From Maratus speciosus (lineage: Eukaryota; Arthropoda; Arachnida; Araneae; Salticidae): 64,000 bases of DNA. The stretch spans positions 525,951,451-526,015,450 of the forward strand of contig OZ010795.1 of assembly GCA_963932465.1 (NCBI GenBank). The letters are read 5' to 3'. Shown in pieces: positions 58,319 through 64,000 of this stretch (position 1 is the first letter of the stretch; each line of letters opens with the position of its first letter). The notes under the pieces were generated by a model that saw nothing but the letters and a program-made list of their open reading frames with translations, did no database searches and was not told where the DNA came from. The position numbers were made by a program, and so were the translations under genes.

Positions 58319-58319
<1 letters not shown>
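58111..58319. other. AT-rich sequence right of element X
   Basis: No recognisable feature. The boundary of X is set here because similarity to 11372 and upstream ends. Confidence 0.4.

Positions 58320-58377
<58 letters not shown>
58320..58377. repeat. Poly-T tract, 58 bases
   Basis: The longest homopolymer in the window. Its exact length is likely uncertain in any assembly. Confidence 0.9.
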
Positions 58378-58382
<5 letters not shown>

Positions 58383-61070
58383 TCACCGGGTATTTAATTG
58401 AACGCAATTATAATTTATCAAGAAAAGAAATATTTCAAATTTCACCTTATATCTTAAAATTTATTAAACTTTTGAAAAATGCAACCAAAAAACTTTCTAA
58501 AATAAAGCTTTTCTTTCTTTTCACATTGTTTCAGAAAGAAAGACTCTAAAATTAGCTATATTCTTTGTAATGATAAAAATTAATGCATGCATTTTTATAT
58601 TTAATTTAGGTGTAATATAAAAATTTAAATATTATGTACTTATTTGTCTTTGAAAAAATTTAGAGATTTTTTTAAATGTTATTTAAATTTACAAATCTAT
58701 AAACATATTAATTAGATTTTGAAACACGTTACTCACTTTTATTTATTGTCTATGCAAATTATTTGAAATATTCTTTAGAATCAAAAGTCTTCATTGAAAA
58801 ATATCATTCATGAATTTATTTCTAAAAGATGTACAGGGTCTAACTTTGTTTTATTATGAAGAAAATGTTTGATGTAAAAATGTAAATCATAAAAATTTTC
58901 TTTCAGTACAAAGTGAGAAAAAAAAAATTAATTAGAAATATTAATTTTTTTTCGTTTGAAACCTAATAAATTGAAGAAATCAATTTCAGGAATTTAAGCG
59001 AGTTCTGGGAAAAAAATACTCTCAGGAATTATCCATGTTAGTAATAATTCTTTAAAAAGATTTTATTTTTTAAAACATATTGTAAAAAGTCATGTGTATG
59101 CAGTAAATAGCATTTAAAAGAAAATAATGAAATGCACCGAATAATGAAAAGGCATATTCGTTCGTATTTCTTTTTAACCTTTCCAGAAAAGCAAAACTTA
59201 AAATATATTTTCAAAATTTTATAATACGCTTTATTGCTTAATCACTAAGGTGACGTGTATTTTGAAGCAATAATTAATAGTCATTAGAGCTTATTGAGAA
59301 TTGACGTATTTTAAGAGAATACATGTAATTTCACAGATCCGTTTAAAATATTTCAAGTGTTTTAAATTAATTTTAATAAATCTTAAGAATATTTTCTTTG
59401 TTATATGATATTTAATAATATTTTACTTTACTCGATTATACATTCAAACATTTCGTTGTTAAATCCAATAACTCTCTTTACCTAAAAAATCGTACTTCGA
59501 ATCAAAATATTGAGTGAATTTTTCTGTTCTAGAACAGACTGTCGTTTCCTTACTGCTAACATTCTCGGTATCAGACTTTTTTTTTTTTTTAATTTTTAGA
59601 AAAAAAAGATTTTTAGATTAATACTATTCAATTCATATTCATATGACTATAGGCTGAGGACGAGTTTTTGGAGACATTTGAAAAATATCGTATTACACCA
59701 GAATTTGACAGATATTACAACTTCCTAATATTGTTTGCATTTTATCCGACACAGTTTGGTCAGAAAAATAACCTATGTTTTAAATTAGAATGAAATATGG
59801 GTTTAAAATAAAAGGATCGCCAACGGTGCATAAACAACATTTTATTGTTCTCCTTATTACTAAATGCTAAATTATAAATGAAGTCAGAATGAGAAATTCA
59901 TCGACGTATATTAGCATTACTACATGTAGATAGAAACAAAAGTAATTGTTAAGACAAGATAATATTCAATAGAAAGATATTACTATTAATAGTACGCCAA
60001 AACCGGACGGGATAACGGCATTGTTAAAAAAATTTCCTTAGATAAAAAGTAAAAAAAAAATATAGAGATCTGAATTTTCGGGCCGCTTGTACGAAGGTGT
60101 TTTCGCAAAAACGTGCATACACTTGACATGAGATTTGCATTAATTTCTTAACGAGACTAATTTATTCAGAAATACTTATTTTTCCTTTCTTTTCTTGGAT
60201 TTTATTTCGTTTATTCTGCAGCGAAGCGATCTTATGGAACAATCTGTTATCCTGAACTTAATGTGTCTTTCTTCCAATTTTGAGATCCTGTTCATAATGT
60301 GACATGTTGATCTTCATGCTCAATAATTTCCAATACTTTTACATTCATAAACACCGAGTTTATCTAGTGGTACTTCTGATTTCAAAAGTAGAATGCTCGC
60401 TTATCTTAATTCCTCAATTCATGCATTAAAAACTCTCACAGAAACAGTAATCTGTACGAGATTTTTTTTTTTTCATTAAAATGTTATGAAATTGCCATTG
60501 TCGCATATAATGTACAGTCGAGAAGAAAAAAAAGTAAACACCCCCTGCTAACTCAGCAACAATTATTGTCGTAGAAAAAAGTTATTGGTACCAAATGATT
60601 GGAAATAATGTCTACATTTAAATGATGTATATAAAATTGGCTTTGAGGAACATTACATATAAAAACAAACCAAAACTTTGTTTTTGTCAATGGCTAGACC
60701 CCAACTTGACACTATAAATAAATTCTGGACCCTTTCATTTGGCTAAATGCAAATTTTCATGAAATTCGTACAATTAGTTTCCGAGAAATTAATTATTTTA
60801 AATGTGACATATTTTAGGGGATATATCCAAATTGATGTTCGGTACTGGATTGTTGAAACGCTAAAAAATGACTAAGTCACTTCAATTGATGTATTATTTC
60901 TTGCCAATATGACTACAAACGAAATATATCTAGGAAAGATGAAAAAAAATCTTAACATCTAATCAAATATCTATAATTATCATCTTATTCGTATAATCTT
61001 TCATTATCCAGTTCCAAGTTGATGTTGCCGACATAACAGACGAAATAGCTCTAAAATCATTGAATTTAAT
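58378..61070. other. AT-rich stretch without recognised gene
   Basis: About 2.7 kb of AT-rich sequence with no tandem arrays or recognisable protein. At 60514-60560 a CAGTCGAGAAGAAAAAAAAGTAAACACC-like start looks like one terminus of a DNA transposon, but I found no matching inverted end. Confidence 0.4.
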
Positions 61071-61074
61071 TATT

Positions 61075-62570
61075 ATTTTAGTAGGTTTGTTATCTTGAAT
61101 TTCCCGCTTTACCTAAAACTGATGCTGAAATATCCCGAAATGACCTAAAACTTTCAACCACCCCATTTAACCTTTTCAAGCGAGAATTTCTAAAATTGAT
61201 AAAATACATGTTTAAGTATTTTTTAGCAGATTAGTTATCCAGAAATAAATGCCTCTCTCTAAAACTGCTGCTGGGACAAGGCGAAATGACCTAAAAGGTT
61301 TGACCCTCTTTTAATCCTCTTAGCGGGGGTTTTCCCTTAGAGGGGGGGTGGGGAAGAGAATTTCTAAAATCGCTGAAATACGTATTTTTTGTTTTATATT
61401 TATTCTCTGGAATTTCACGCGCCTACCTAAAACGGCTGCTGAGATATGCCGAATGTTCTAAAAGTTTCGACCCCCCCCCCCCTTTAACCCCTTATGGGGA
61501 GATTTCTAAAATTGCTGAAATGCGGGTTTCAATATTCTTTTAGTTGAATTATTTTCTGGATCTTCACTCTGATATCTAAAACGGCTGTTCAGATATGCCA
61601 AATGTTCTAAAATTTTCGACCAACCATTGAACGGGGGGATTCTAAAAACCCTGAAATACATGTTAAATTATTTTTTTAGTAGATTTATTTTCTTGAATTT
61701 CATGCGCCTACCTAAAACGGCTGCTGAGATATGCCGACTGTTCTAAAAGTTTCAACCCCCTTTAACCGCCTTAGGGGAGGGATTTCTAAAATCGCTGAAA
61801 TACGTGTTTATTTATTTTTTTTTAATAGAATTATTTTTTGGAATTTCACCCGATTACCTAAAACGACTGCTGAGATATGCCAAATGTTCTAAAAGTCCCC
61901 CCCCCCTTTTAATCCGCATATGGGAGGGGGGGGGGGTATTAAAATCGCTGAAATGCATGTTTAATTAATTTTTAGTAGATTTCTTTTAAGGAATTTCACG
62001 CTCCTACATAAAAAGGCTGCTGATATATGCCTAATGTTCTCAAATTTTCGACCCCCCCCTTTAACACACTTAGAGGAGAATTTCTAAAATTTCTGAAAAA
62101 CGTGTTTAATTATTTTTTAGTAGATTTACTTTCTGGAAATTCACGCCCCTAACTAAAACGGCAGCTGAGATATGTCAAACGTTCTAAAATTTTTGACCCA
62201 CTTTTAAAATAGGCAGGAATTTCTAAACTTGCTGAAATACATGTTTAATTATTTTTTCAGTAGATTTATTTTCTGGAATTTCACGCTCCTATCTAAAACG
62301 GCCGCTGGGATATGCCAAATATTCTAAAATATTTGTCCCTCCCACCTATTAACCCCCTTCGGCGGGAATTTCTAAAATCGCAGAAATGCATGTTTAATCA
62401 TAATTTCTGGTAGTTTTCTGCTCTGGAATTTTACGCTCCTACTTAAAACTGGCTAGATAACTGGCAGACTACAAAACTGGCAGATATGGCTAGATGTTCA
62501 AAATGTTCGACCTTCTCTCCTTTAACTCCCTTAAGGGGAATTTTCAAAAATCTTTTCTTAGTGCTCGCTT
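61075..62570. repeat. ~145-bp satellite, about ten units, with G/C homopolymer runs
   Basis: CCTAAAACGGCTGCTGAGATATGCC or a variant recurs near 61111, 61258, 61425, 61573, 61712, 61856, 62006, 62151, 62290 and 62442 (mostly 139-150 bp apart). Between anchors each unit has TTTCGACCCCCC..TTTAACCCCCTTA, a GGGGG-rich word and TTCTAAAATCGCTGAAATAC. Inner units are the most alike and the edges decay. Confidence 0.95.
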
Positions 62571-62588
62571 ATGTCATAAAAAGTATCT

Positions 62589-62604
62589 CCCCCCCCCCCC
62601 CCCC
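62589..62604. repeat. Poly-C tract, 16 bases
   Basis: An uninterrupted C run just beyond the last satellite unit. It is unusual in such AT-rich DNA and probably grew from the C-rich word of a unit. Confidence 0.9.
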
Positions 62605-62609
62605 ATTTT

Positions 62610-64000
62610 CATTCTTCTATGTTCAGTAGTTTGGGCTGTGCGTTGATTATGACAAACAAGGCAAACTCTTTTACATATATAATCCTCTTCAATATTCATT
62701 CTATAATGTTTTCATGTGTTGAATTATCAGATTTTAAAACATATAATGTACTGTAATTAAAATAGTGTGAAATATGCGAATGTGATTGGAATTTTACAGG
62801 TTTTTTTTAGAATTCTTTATTTCGGATTTTGAATTAATTTAACATGCCTTAATGTATTGGTACGAATGTGATGAATATCGGCGAATACAAAATTTAGAAT
62901 AAAAAATAGTATGGACCATTGTAAGGAAATAATGTAAAAAACGCCCAGACAAATTGCTTTCTAGTCTGAAAATAAATCCAACTCAATTGATAATGGCATA
63001 TTTTTAAAACTTTTATTTAGCATCACTCTTTTTGAGGATGGTGTGGCGGAAATATGTCTTGTTAGATCTTTTCGGATAAGTACACATGGTTTATATTCCG
63101 ATTTATTTGAAGTACTAAAACTAAATATATTAAAAAGACTCCAAAATAACTTTACATTTGTGATTTTCTTTTAAAATAGTGTTAATAATTTTATGATTAT
63201 ACTTATTCTTCTGTTTCACTTGAAATTTTGCTATAAACTCATTAATACCGATTGGCAAGAAAACATCCTTATCAAAAAAGTCATATTTAATAATAATATT
63301 AATAATAATAAGTCTGTGTGCTTGAAAAGATCTAAATAAGCAAGTTATAGAAAAGAAAGTTTAATTTTTCAAATCTCGTTATTGAGTTAAAAACTAAACA
63401 TCGGTACTTATTTCTAAAGATTACAATTTTTGATTTAAAAAAAAAAAAAAAGAAAAAAAGAAAAAAGGTAGAGAAATTTTAAATTGACATTTTTAAATAA
63501 CAATAAAGTACTTTCGCCGGAAAATTTTACCTTACAGATATTCAGTGTAATATTTAAAAAAAAATTTAAAAAGATTTGAGTAAATTGAATTAATAAGCAT
63601 AATTATCTCAGTGACTATCCTGTGGATAAAATAATGGCTTAATTGGTAGAAAATCTTTTTGACCAAAGTTTTGAAGATATATAATGTTAGAATTATATTA
63701 ATCATTTGCCATAAATACATCATCGACATAACAAAAAACCTTTCACAAGCCTTTCCATTTTGTAGAATACATTGAAATGAACAATTCCATGTTTACACCC
63801 CAAAGTTAGCTTTTCTCTCTGAAATTTCATATTAATCTGATCTTCACATATTCTTTTATCAAAATTAAATATCAGCCAAGCGAAAACATGGTACATAAGG
63901 ACTAACTGGTTCGCATAATGAAACTTAAAAATCCGCAGTTGAAGCAATTTGCTACTAAATTTTTAAAATACTGAAATTTATTTGAATAAAAATATTACTA
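62610..64000. other. AT-rich stretch to the end of the window
   Basis: An A-rich purine tract lies at 63438-63468. Two minus-strand frames of 65 and 75 codons (63532-63729 and 63720-63947) have no recognisable content. No element ends were seen. Confidence 0.4.

Noticed and set aside
60514..60560. Possible left terminus of another DNA transposon (CAGTCGAGAAG...)
   Set aside because: No matching inverted end or target duplication was found within the following few kilobases, so it was not called as an element.

Overview
This window looks like AT-rich, gene-poor nuclear DNA from an animal, most likely an arthropod and plausibly a spider or other arachnid. The evidence is very long A/T homopolymers, (TA)n tracts, tRNA-derived SINEs, Tc1/mariner, piggyBac-like and Helitron-like elements, and a Tc1/mariner transposase of the kind whose N-terminus is usually annotated DUF4817. 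That assignment comes from the mobile-element repertoire as I remember it, not from a host gene. I see no intact host gene, rRNA, functional tRNA or CRISPR array. Almost all open frames are short chance frames. The only recognisable coding sequences are four dead transposase pieces.

Left part (1-27.7 kb): an old tandem segmental duplication with a unit of roughly 10-11 kb. Unit A runs from before base 1 to about 6940, unit B from about 6940 to 17380, and unit C from about 17380 to 27700. Matching blocks recur in the same order. One is near 1200-1830 and 7250-7850, one near 9410-16080 and 18727-27700, and one near 2270-2950, 15170-15990 and 26360-27130. Because the units are paralogous, several insertions have an 'empty site' in a sister unit. 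These are a piggyBac-like element with a transposase remnant (20412-21774), a 248-bp element with 9-bp target duplications (22012-22259), a Helitron-like element (23578-24991), a mariner-type MITE (27165-27581) and a satellite-bearing element 'X' (11366-12940).

Middle (27.7-45 kb): a 380-400 bp tandem array, a 905-bp almost fully palindromic MITE (29580-30484), two Tc1 3' halves joined head to head (30585-32220), a decayed ~300-bp tandem array (32.8-34.0 kb), tRNA-like SINE pieces, a ~2-kb duplication holding Helitron 5' ends, further Helitron-like copies, a 1.36-kb inverted repeat (40650-42005) and a small 31-bp-arm hairpin (43450-43544).

Right part (44-64 kb): two TTAA-flanked MITEs (44146-44987 and 49969-50704), a ~278-bp tandem array split by an insertion, SINEs, and a second, inverted copy of element X (53670-58110). 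That copy was invaded by a TIR element (54002-55130) and by a complete-length but dead Tc1/mariner transposon with 234-bp TIRs (56167-57993). A ~145-bp, ten-unit satellite with poly-C runs lies at 61.1-62.6 kb.

Nothing here works as a pathway. The interest lies in the layered history of duplication and insertion, and in links between mobile elements and satellite arrays. All repeat comparisons were made by eye within the window. Boundaries given as 'about' may be off by tens of bases.
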